Notes under the pieces: generated by a model
Seen by the model: the letters and a program-made list of their open reading frames with translations, nothing else
Database searches by the model: none
Told to the model about the DNA's origin: nothing
Shown: in pieces, positions 25,817-35,800 of the stretch
How the letters are laid out: every line of letters begins with the position of its first letter
Numbering within the stretch: the first letter of the stretch is position 1
Program-made: the position numbers and the translations under genes
Source: Larus michahellis
Taxonomy: Eukaryota > Chordata > Aves > Charadriiformes > Laridae
DNA length: 64,000 nucleotides
Assembly: GCF_964199755.1 (NCBI RefSeq)
Contig: NC_133897.1
Coordinates: 73,260,080-73,324,079 of the forward strand
Reading direction: 5' to 3'

Positions 25817-26298
25817 GTCATCTAATTCTGCTGTGTACTTTTCCACTGTTTGCTTTATCACCTAAACCCCTCTACTTTTTATAAATCAAGCTAATGCATA
25901 CAGTTTATGTACAACCTACTACCAAAACCTGATTAATATCAGCACAGGGGGTCCTATATTCATTTCATAGATGCTGGAAGTCCAGGTTTATTTTTCTGGA
26001 AAGCCTGGAAGATTACTCTAAAAATATGCATAAGAGAAGAAACTTCTGGAACAGTTGTTTTTTTTTTTTCTCCTATAGCAAAAGATGCATCTTTCACGAA
26101 CACCAGAATAAATTGACTAAATTCAGTGCTAACTGGAGTAACATTCAGATCACATTTGGGTGGAAAGATAGAAAGAACTGCTGTATGTGTTTGACACATA
26201 TCTACTTCCATCCCTCATTACAAAGCATTGGGGTTTTCTGTTATACGTTAGGGAAGAGGAACTGAACAAAATGCCGTAACATATCACATTTTTTCCAG
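25817..26298 (+). other. STMND1 intron 4
   Basis: A 482-base intron with donor GTCATC and acceptor TTTTTTCCAG at 26289-26298. It contains a T run at 26059-26070. Nothing else recognised. Confidence 0.45.
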
Positions 26299-26501
26299 CA
26301 ACTCTCCACCAAATTACAGGTAAACAGACTGAAAAGGACTGCCCAAGTTTTGAAAGTCAAGGAGGTACAAACGCCCCTTAGCCCTCACCTTTCGATGGCA
26401 AGCCAAGGGTACTGCTGAAGGAAATAGCCACAGTAGAAGCCACAAACAATTATAGTGAGGACTCCGTCATCGAGTCGGATAACTTACAGCTGCATCAATG
26501 A
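26299..26501 (+). pseudogene. STMND1: STMND1 terminal exon, interrupted
   Basis: After the acceptor AG at 26297-26298, the frame from 26301 reads through CPSFESQGGTNAP, meets TAG at 26379-26381, and continues open as PSPFDGKPRVLLKEIA and then NNYSEDSVIESDN to a TGA at 26499-26501. The last part resembles the acidic NESDES--VVESD tail I recall for mammalian STMND1, which identifies the exon. An alternative frame from 26299 (QLSTKLQVNRLKR) looks like the basic start of this exon, which would imply another frame change inside it. At least one disabling lesion (TAG 26379) is present whichever entry frame is used. No clear AATAAA signal follows in the next few hundred bases. Confidence 0.6.
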
Positions 26502-28265
26502 AGCAATCTGGATCTAAGCTGTCTTGCAAAAGTGAAGAATAGCTCTGCTCCTTGCAGCTGTCTTTTTGGGGCATAAGTGAATGATTTATCATGGAGCACA
26601 GCTGAGTCTTGCTGCTACGTCTCTTACCTGCAAAAAATGGTATCTAATCTTAATTGTTACACACTAATTGAAAGTAACAAAACAAATGAGAAGAGCCAGG
26701 AAGATGCAAATTGGTAACCAGACAGTCACTAAGTTCCAGCATCTACATGTTATTATGATTCTATCAAATTTATTTTTTTATTATTATTAAATATTATTAA
26801 GTTTAGCTCACTTTTTGGATGGCTCCATGAAAAGATATCCTTTCCCTAGGGAGTAGGGAACAGGAGGTTGGGAAAAGCATTACATACACATAGAAAGGCA
26901 CAAAACTGTGCAGGGAAAAAGTTGCGACCAGCAGGGATTTGGGGTAGCAGAACATGGTGGGACCCTAAAAGTAAGACTTTTAACTTACTGTGCACAGCAA
27001 CTAGCAAAGAGGTGAAAGCTTCAGATAGTAAGGTGACAACAGGCCCCAAGAACATCTGTTTGACAAGCATTCAGCATACAAGGGAAGGACAGAACAAATA
27101 CTGAAACTACAACAGAGAAAACAACTAATGGGCTGAGATATACAAAGCACAGGTGGGTTGTCCCCATGGAAGGAGATGACTGTTTCTGTTACAGAATGGT
27201 CAGTCTTTTGACTTTGGAATCCCCCACGCCCTACCTCCAACGTGCACGCATTTACTAAAGCCGGCTCTTCCACAAGCTGCAGGTAGAGCAATCATGCCAT
27301 TCCTGCTCTCCCTGCTACCAGCCCTGCCACGCTGTTCTGGTCCATCTCTAAATATGTCCATCCCCATTTCCATTTGGGCCACAGGCTCTACCCACCTCCC
27401 TCCCCATCAGTCCTGCACCATGCTCACCTCTGCTCCTACCCCAGCTTTTTACTTTCTTACCTCCAGCTACAGGTAACACATTCTTCCTTTCCACCTTCCA
27501 AGCCAAGGAAAATTCAGCTGCAGCACAGGACGGCTCCTCTCTTAAATCACAGGCCAGACACTGCAGAACAGACAAAAAGGTAGTCCCTATTTTTACAGTC
27601 TCGTGGTAGTTCTCCTTGTCATTCTAAGGAAGAAAAAAGCTTTCCACTACCTCTTCTCTTGCCAGACTTGCACGAAATCACTAAGGGGAGGAGCAAGAGC
27701 TCATCTCGTTTCCTGAGCAGCTGGGATCCCACCTGAGGAGCTGAGTAAGGCAGCTCATCAGAAAGAGCCTATTCTTTCAGCTGAGCTCCAGGCCTGGCCA
27801 AATTGGCAGGTTTTGTGAAAAAACTCTATTAGCAATAGAGAAGAAAACCTGAGAATCACCCTGTGTTGCCCAGAAAGAACAGTATTAAAACAGGAAAAAG
27901 AAAAAAAAAAAATTAAGGAAACAGAGACACTTTACTCAGCTGATTCAGAATCATCCCACAATCTGGCAAATAGAAGAAGTAAGAGATCTGAGGGTATGTT
28001 CTCACCACAGAGTTAACCTAGGCTGTTCACTGACTTTTGTCTCTTAGGTACTTTAAGCTAAGGCTACCTGGCCAGGCTTGGAATAAAAACTGGTGTGTGT
28101 ATATATATGTGTGTGTATATATATATATCTATCTCCATAAGATTGCTACAAGTTAGAGTAATTTGCCTCCCCATCCAGTGAAGTTACTCAAGTGCTAATA
28201 GTCTCCCAGTGCCTTCCCAGAGTTTCAGAAGGACAAACGATGGTCTGTCCACAGCCAATGCCATT
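26502..28265. other. Intergenic, with GT/TA microsatellite
   Basis: No gene recognised. A short alternating (GT)n(AT)n microsatellite lies at 28091-28128. An A-rich run lies at 27898-27914. The 27.3-27.6 kb stretch is C-rich and stop-poor on both strands, which explains its overlapping open frames. Confidence 0.5.
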
Positions 28266-28616
28266 TCTTCCACTATTTCATGGATGAGGATCTTAGCTCC
28301 CTGCAGCACAAAGCCTGATAAGTTCCTGACTCCAACTCTGGAACCTGGTTCCCACCCGTCGCTGGGTCCAATCTGGGACTTGCCCAGTGCCTGACGGTGA
28401 TGTCATCCTGGGAGCTTAATACGGTTTTGTATATACTGTATCTATTTAATTATTTTCCTTTTTATTTTATTCTTAATATTTTATTAAAGTAGTTTAGTTT
28501 CTTCTAAACTCGTAAATCTCTTTATCTCTCCTCCTCTTCTCTGTGCATGAGAGGCTGGGTGGGGGGGGGGGAGCATCTCTTGCCGGCCATTGGCCAATTT
28601 GGCCAAAACCACGACA
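28266..28616 (+). mobile_element. ERV LTR, copy 2 (plus strand), partial
   Basis: Plus-strand copy of the LTR seen inverted at 53-674. Shared landmarks in order: 'gttcctgactcyaactctgg', 'ggtgatgtcatcctgggag'-like sequence, ATTAAAG at 28483-28489, 'aaatctctttatctctc', a G run at 28559-28571, and the terminal CACGACA at 28610-28616. The matching part covers R and U5; the U3 with the TATA box of copy 1 is not recognisable upstream, so this copy is truncated or from a diverged subfamily. No retroviral coding sequence is attached. Confidence 0.7.
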
Positions 28617-30746
28617 CCTTGTGACACAGAGAGAGAAGCACAACATCAGGAAAGGTGCCTTTTTGCAACAGGACCACTCATGTGCTCCTGCCTGGCTCAT
28701 CTGTTTGTCAGACGTGATTGCTTGTCTCTCAAACCAACTATGCAGCAAAGATACCCTGAAAAAGGCAACAAGAAAATAGAGGGCTTTTGCAGGTGTCATA
28801 ATAAGGTGACTAATAGCAGTCTACTTAGAAAAACTGCCTAGAATCAGAGACTGGAGATGAAGCTGTGGCACAGTGTAGTTCAACTGGTGGGCTGAGAAGT
28901 GATGCTGTCTAGCTTGTCAGCTTTACTTGGGGAGGGGACAGACCTGTTTCAGAAGTGAAACACTCAATTCTTCCTCTTGAGCACGTCTTAGAGTTTAAGC
29001 CTAGGTCAGGCACCTTTTCCATGTCCACCTCACAGGGCAGGGTGGGTGTGAAACGTAGATAGCCTGGTATATGCTTTGCCAAGGGGTTCTTGTGTTTTCT
29101 GGGTGCCACCATTAGACCAGTGGGAGTAACATTCTGAGTCTTTCTAGGATGCCTGTTGGAAGAGGCTGAACACTGTACAAGCAGTGGAAGGCAATCTCAG
29201 AAAAAATGCGTGTTGTTCACAACAACTTTAATTATTGCCTCTGTCAGGAAGATCTGCTGAAACCCACAATTTCATACTTTTTGGTACAGTAAGTTTCTGA
29301 GCCTTTTTCTGCAATAGAAGATACAAACTCTTGGTGGGGCACACAGTTTAAATCTTTTCTGAACTTGGAAATCATTTAAAAATAAAGATCGAATCTCTCT
29401 GTTGGGTAAACTAATGTTTGTATTACTAATATGAGAAGCAGTTAAAGCCTGCCTTACTGAATTGTGTATTTATCTGAACACTGACCTAACTCCCATTGAA
29501 AACCAACCATGTTTTTCCGTTACCCTCAGTGGATGTTGGACTTCTCTCTTGATGCGTAAGAGAATAGCTAAGCAGGGAGAACGAAGGTACATTTCTGAGC
29601 AAAGGAACAGTCTGCTGTTTCGCCTGAGTTCAAAGGAACAGGACGTTGTGAATCTTCCTGTGTATAAAATTACACTGAGATACAGCTGACAACTGCAGGA
29701 CTCCTAGCCATGGCTAACTGCTTGCACAAAAAAGACGCAGGGCAGCAAGTAGGTGACAGGTGTCTGCTTTTAAAATGCCTTCAAGTATTTAACGTTCTCC
29801 TGTTTGACTGCTAGGTCTCCTACCAAAGACCTTCGCGCACAGCTCAGCAGTGCCCACGACCAGGCACCACTGACTTGTGTCACCGCCACATTTGCACTAA
29901 TCCTTGTCCCTTGGCAGATCTAGAAAAGGCAACAGGTAGGCAGAAGGAGCCTGCAGCACCATAGCAACTGTGCAAGAGAGCACCAGTCTCCCTGTCAGCA
30001 CTGATCTCTCTCTGCTAGCCATGAATGGAGGGAGAGAGACACACAAGCCTATGCAAGGGTCACTTGAGCAAAGATGCTTTTTCTCCCATACTAAGGCAGA
30101 GAGAGGAAGGGAGGCGGAGGCATCTCCGTAGGCCACGCCAGTCAGGGCTTGCTCTCCTCAGACATTTAAAACCATCATGGACCTATTTCCATAAGAGTGG
30201 TTTGCTTGAATTTGCACCCTTGAGCTTCACCGGAGGGCAGCCACTTTCTGAAACTGAACTTGAACTGGCTGAGCAACTGGGAGAACAGAGCCAGAGCTAC
30301 GGACATCTGAGCATGGCAAGCGCTGGGATGACTAGTGCTCAGGTTATGTGCAAGCTATATGATTCGTACCCTTGGCATTCAGGGACTTCTCAGCCCCTGC
30401 TCTAAACCCCTCAGATATCTTTGTGAGAGGCAATGAGCCCTTGTCTCAGGTAATATGCGAAGGGAGGCATTTTGGAGCCTCCTGTTCACACAATGAAGAA
30501 ATGGTCAGAGTACGATGCTGTAACACCTAGTCAAACGCCTTTGAGTGTAGGGCTTTCTGCAACATGCCTGCTGCTCTTGCCTCTCCCTGTCACAGGGATT
30601 TCCCCCAGGATTTTGCTGGAGTTCCAGCACAAAACGTGCCAGGCCTGTGTGCCGCCTGCTAGAGGAAGCACAAGGGGTAGCTCACCCATGGGGTGCAAAT
30701 GGGTGCAGGTTGGTGGCCTCACCGGTGCTCTCGGTATCTCCCCATT
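28617..30746. other. Intergenic, nothing recognised
   Basis: No exon, RNA gene or repeat family recognised. The open frames here (for example 30025-30405 plus and 30472-30789 plus) have no splice context, and the second runs into the CR1 at 30.75 kb. Confidence 0.5.
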
Positions 30747-31300
30747 CATAGAATGGTTTAGGTTGGAAGGGACCATAAAGATCATCTAGTTCCAACCCCC
30801 TGCCATGGGCAGGGACACCTCCCACTAGACCAGGCTGCTCAAAGCCCCATCCAGCCTGGCCTTGAACACCTCCAGAGATGGGGCCTCCACAACTTTGCTG
30901 GGCAACCTGTTCCAGTGTCTCACCACCCTCATAGTGAAAAATTTCTTCCTAATATCTAACCTAAATCTACTCTCTTCCAGTTTGAAGCCATAACCCCTCA
31001 TTCTATCACTACATGCCCTTGTAAGAAGTCCTCCAGCTTTCTTATAGGCACCCTTCAGATACTGGAAGGCCGCTATAAGGTCTCCCCAGAGCCTTCTCTT
31101 CTCCAGGCTGAACAACTCCAAATCTCAGCCTGTCTTCATAGGAGAGGTGCTCCAGCCCTCTCATCATCATCTTCGTGGCCCTCCTCTGGACTCGCTCCAA
31201 CATGTCCATGTCCTTCTTACGTTGGCGGCTCCAGAGCTGGACTCAGTACTCCAGGTGGGGTCTCACGAGAGCAGAGCAGAGCGGGGAGAATCACCTCCCT
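30747..31300 (-). mobile_element. CR1 LINE 3' fragment (minus strand)
   Basis: The complement of the CR1 3' end starts at 30747 (TCATAGAATGG). It continues through 'agttccaaccccctgccatg', the reverse-transcriptase C-terminal region (minus-strand frame 30825-31121, containing KFFTMRVVRHWNRLP) and the upstream 'gctccagagctggactcagt' segment. At about 550 bases it is the longest of the three CR1 pieces here. It ends close to the edge of the CpG island at 31.37 kb, and the exact 5' limit is uncertain. Confidence 0.92.
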
Positions 31301-31369
31301 CGACCCAGGCACTGCTTCTGCATCTTCAACCCCCAGCCAGCCTCACCTTCCTCCCGGTCCATGCAGGAC

Positions 31370-31785
31370 ACCTCGTCTCTTGCGAGCCGGGTATAACTCC
31401 TGGCATGGTGTGGCCATCCCCAGCAGATACCCCCTGACCCGGCCGAGGAGCCGAGGGCAGAGGGAAGCAGCCTCCCGGAGGCGCCGGGCTCGCCCCATCC
31501 CTCTCCGCCCCCAGCAGGTGTCACCCTGACCCGCCGAACTCCCCCGAAACTCCCGGGGCCGACAAACTCCCCTCCCCGGGCTCCCCGTCCTTCCCTCCAC
31601 GCCTCTCCCGGGCTGGAGCACAAAGCTCAGGCAAAAGCCGCCTCCCCCGGGGATAAACGGGACGCGGAGGAGCCGGTCCCCAGCCGCTCCATCTCCCGGG
31701 GTCGGTCCGCAGGCTCCTGACCGCCTGTTCCGACACCGCCAGCGGAGAGGTTAGATATTTATTTCTGACCGCCCCCCCCCCCTTT
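31370..31785. promoter_or_regulatory. Isolated CpG island
   Basis: About 400 bases of GC-rich, CpG-dense sequence (many CCCGGG, CCGCC and GGCGCC-type words) in an otherwise AT-rich intergenic region. It ends with a run of C at 31771-31782. In vertebrates such islands usually mark promoters. No known gene start is visible on either side; the nearest genes are STMND1 (about 5 kb away, 3' end facing) and RBM24 (27 kb). Candidate lncRNA or distal promoter/enhancer. The long stop-poor frames through it reflect base composition. Confidence 0.5.
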
Positions 31786-32350
31786 TTTTTTCCCCCACGA
31801 GTTTTTGAACAGGAAGGGAGAATATATCGCACACACAATATTTATGCTACCGTCCGTTTCAGTCACAGTTTCCTAAGATACTTAGCTAAAAGAGAGACGT
31901 GAATAACTATTTGTTCACGCTGTCACTAGGAAGAAAAGCAAGGGGAAAAAATAAGAGTTCCAGGAATACAGAAAGACAAGTTAAAGGGAAGTAAAAATTA
32001 CGCATATACTATCAGTTTGCTTTTTCTCTTACTACAAAGACAACTCTACCACGTGAAGCAATACCAGCCATCTCCCTTCCAGCATTTTCCTGTACAAAAC
32101 ACCTCTATTGAAGGACAATGTGACGGTGAGATGAAGAGTTCAAAGGAAAGGAAAGAAATATTCAAAAGGAAAGGAAAGAAATATTCAAAATAATCAATGG
32201 ATCAGGGCCAGGTTTTGCTCTGATGGGAGTTTGTATCTATCTGAAGGAAAAGCAGTAGCATGGATTTTGTGCTGGTGTGAGTGTGCAGGGTCAGGCCCCT
32301 TTGCGTGAGGCTGACACCCACGTTTGTCCATTGAGCTCGTTCTTGGGCAG
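31786..32350. other. Intergenic, with 22-base tandem duplication
   Basis: A purine-rich unit of 22-23 bases ending in GAAATA is repeated in tandem at 32139-32160 and 32161-32183, with the start of a third unit following. Otherwise nothing recognised. Confidence 0.6.
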
Positions 32351-32851
32351 TTAAGAGTGCTGCTGGAGCTCCCTGTGTGACATGGTCAGAGCTGCTCCCT
32401 TCATCAGTCTGCGTTTCTTCTTCCCTAGCATCTGATTTTGTACCTTTCTCTTGCCTTCCTCATGTTGTTCATCTGTTCCTCTGACACTGGTCTCCTTTCT
32501 GGCCCAGTTCGCCTTCTCTCCAGCATGCAGGGGAGTCACTTCTCCTGATCCTGTCCTTGCTGCACTGCAGTTCTCTATACGCTGAAGAAGAATGTTCCAT
32601 TTAAAATATCGGCCCTTGTTGGTCCTTGCTAGATCACCAAAATCCTCCCATTTCAAGGCAGTGTGTGAACATCTGGGACAAACAGCTTTCTCACAAAAAA
32701 CAAGACACAGTTGACCACTATGACCTACATCAAAATACACACCTTGACCAAGAGGAGCATTCTCAAATAAGTCCCTAATATTCAATAGACAGGAGCAGCT
32801 GGCAGGAACTGAGATCTCTCCGATTTTGAGGTGTTTGACCTCGACATCCAA
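32351..32851 (-). CDS. Unrecognised minus-strand ORF, 166 codons
   Basis: The minus strand is open for about 187 codons from a TGA just upstream (near 32912) to TAA at 32351, with an ATG at 32851. I do not recognise the family. The first ~95 residues look protein-like: mixed hydrophobic segments (DLFENAPLGQGVYFDVG), a cysteine cluster with CEKAVCPRCSH (about residues 53-63) and an amphipathic KWNILLQRIE. The last ~65 residues are lysine/arginine-rich (GKKKRRLMKG). It could be a single exon, a fragment of a processed retrocopy, or chance. No poly-A tract, flanking duplication or convincing partner exon was found. It lies about 570 bases from the CpG island, which would be downstream of it in its own direction. 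Confidence 0.25.
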   Translation of the reverse strand: MDVEVKHLKIGEISVPASCSCLLNIRDLFENAPLGQGVYFDVGHSGQLCLVFCEKAVCPRCSHTALKWEDFGDLARTNKGRYFKWNILLQRIENCSAARTGSGEVTPLHAGEKANWARKETSVRGTDEQHEEGKRKVQNQMLGKKKRRLMKGAALTMSHRELQQHS

Positions 32852-35800
32852 ATGGTTGTATCTTGTGTAAGTCTCTGCTTTATGAGCAGCCCGTAGCGCT
32901 GGGCCAGTCAGTGTGCAGAGGCAGCTCTCGGGAGCTCTCTCTTGTGAAGTTGCATTGTTTCCTAATTTGCTCTATGCACTCTTTTAATATTATCTGCTGT
33001 GATGAAACTAAATTCAGTCCTTAGAGCTTTATTTAAGCGCTGCTTCAGCTGCCTGCCTTGGTCAATGTACCTCAGACCAAGCCAAATTACTAGATGGTGG
33101 GGATGAAATTGTGCTACACAACGCAATGCTTTGGCACGAATTCAGGAAGCCGTATGCCAGGAAGGGCCATTAAATAATGTCATCTGACCTCATATATATA
33201 CAGAACGTTACATTTAATTACTGAGTGTGGTACTAAGGGTACAGAGGGATCTTAAATGAAAAAACTAAATCAGGGGCCTTCAACCTCCCTTTGTTTTTCT
33301 ACGTTAATTTTACATTTCAAAACAACTTGGCTGCTTTTCAAGTGCTGTCAGAAGTCCTGGTTTCCTTTGAGGAGCCAGTACGTTCTTATTTCAGGCAGCA
33401 CATCAGGAGAAACCATGATTTCTCCTGATCACAGAGATCATGGATCTCTGTGCACAGGATCAGCAAGTACTGAAAAGAGACTTCAGTGACTGTATAAGCA
33501 CCTGCTGAAGAAATCCCAATTGGCAGAAGATTCCTAGGTCCTAATGCACAAGGGGAAGTTTGGGGGCATAGGGAGAGGGAAGGATTAAAGAGGAGAGAGG
33601 GCTGGATACTGGAATGCTTTAGGATAGAAAAGTCTCTGTTGTGCAACCCCTCCCAGAATGGGAATAACAAAAATATTTCCCTCCTCCTTTTGGAAAAAAA
33701 AAAAAATCAAACCAAACAACCACGAAGCATTTGATAAAACAAAGACGAAACTTTTATAAAGTAAAACCAGTATAAATCACACACAGCATGAATTCAATTT
33801 AGCACATTGAATTCCCTCTCTTTTCCTGTTGTCTGGCAGATTAGGAAGGGATGGAATAAAGAGATCTTGTCAGGGATATTAATGGATCTCTCCTGCCAAG
33901 ATTTTGAGATATCATACATAATCTCTGGTCACAGCCTCTCCTTACCATGAAGCAGCCAGCTCTGGAGATGTGTTTCCAGCTGATAGACGTTATCTTGTGA
34001 GGGTGAGGACAGAGAAGAGCTCGAATGTCCTACCCGGGTGTGTGACCCCTGCGTGCCCTCGCTCACAGCTACCCCATTAACCCTTCTGCCTGGGATTTTA
34101 TTCTGTGGAGTGATTTGTTCTGAAATAAAGACCTGACTGATTTATAAACGGCAAAATGGACTTGCCCTCTAACAGCACTTCCCAGTTTCACTGATGTTCT
34201 GTTTTCTCTTTGTCCTTCTGGGCTTTGTCTTCAACGGGCCATCTCTTATTTTTAATATTTGAACACCTCTGGCAGGTACTAGATCCATTCTTCCTCTCTG
34301 GCAGTTTTAGCATAAGAAGTGTTTTGTTTTGGAGGAGAGGAAAGTGGAAGAAAGAAAATGAATAAGGGAAACATAAATAAATTCAGAAAAAGATTTACAA
34401 AGACAGCACAGGGAAAATTTTCTCTGCTCCATATGAGAGTATTTAGTGTGCTGTGGCAATATGTAGTGCCTGGCTACTATGCTGATATGATTGCTTCCAT
34501 TACTTTGAGCCTATTTATATTCCAGAGGATACTAAAGCCAGCTAGTGATATGGAAGTTGATGATTATTGTCCGTGGCATCTCTGAGAGCTGCTTGGACTA
34601 GAGTCTTACTTAAAAATCAAATGAGTAAGATCCAGCTGCAGAATTGCAAACTGTAGAAAGTCCTGCTAAACGCTAAAAACTTCCTTCTGAAGTTGTACTC
34701 TCACCTAGCTGTGAGAGCCATTACCTTTCCTGGATGTAATCCCTGGATGCCTAGAGCTAGAAACACAAGCTATTACAGTTGGAGTTACAGAGACAAAGCC
34801 CTCAGGCCAGGACTACGTGGGATCAAAGATCTCAGTAACACGCTGTGTTACACTGTGACTTCATCTACTCTGGGAAATTAAACATGCCTGGGGTGATGTG
34901 GTATGGAATGCCAACATCCATCCTATTAAATGGTCCTTGATCCAGAGTATCTTCTGGATTGTGCCTGGGAGCTGCCAGGGAAAGTGGTAGCTGGCCAATA
35001 TAACAACTACCAGAAACTGTTCTGACAACTGAATTTAGGACAATATAGTTTATATTCAGAAACCTTCCCTGACACTGTTTAAATTACTAGACCGGGCACA
35101 GTCTGCCTGAAACTATGTTTTCCTCACCCTTCTGACTAGTGTAATATTCCGTCTTCTATCCTCTATATCATATGTCTTTGAGTACACTGCTAAAATACTT
35201 AATTATCCCATGATTTGCTACTTACCTGGTAGAAATGAGCTATTTTAGTTAATGAACAGTCATATTAGATAAAAAATTCATTAAACTGGAGACAATCTGC
35301 TTGACACAAATACTGTGTTTTTATCACAACAGCTGTAGCGATTGAGAAGTCTCATGCTTTATGTACTTTTTTTCTGTAAGAGTTCCTGGAAGATGACCTC
35401 TTTGCAAAGGCAGTTCAGCCATTTTTTGGGAACACTTGGTCGCTACAGCAGGCTGTCGGGCAAAAAAAGGGAGGCCAGTAAAAGAGAAGACTTTCTAATG
35501 GATAGCCCTCATGAGCTAGGAAGTCAGTGGACTACAAGTGCTCTCCAGCAATTAAGCTGCTCCTTGGCGTATCCATGCCTCTCCTAGAATATCAGTATTC
35601 AGAAGAAAAAGATACTTCCTACAGGATACTGAACACAAGCACTAGATGGAGCAGCGGGCAAACTTCTGGACTCTTTCCTTGCTTATATTCAAACCATGAA
35701 GTTACCTGATAGCCCGGTTGGACTCTGAGCTGTCAAGCTGACTGCAGGTCAGTACTTCGTAAAGATGCAGGTGTGCCTTGTGTAGGACTGAAACGTTAGG

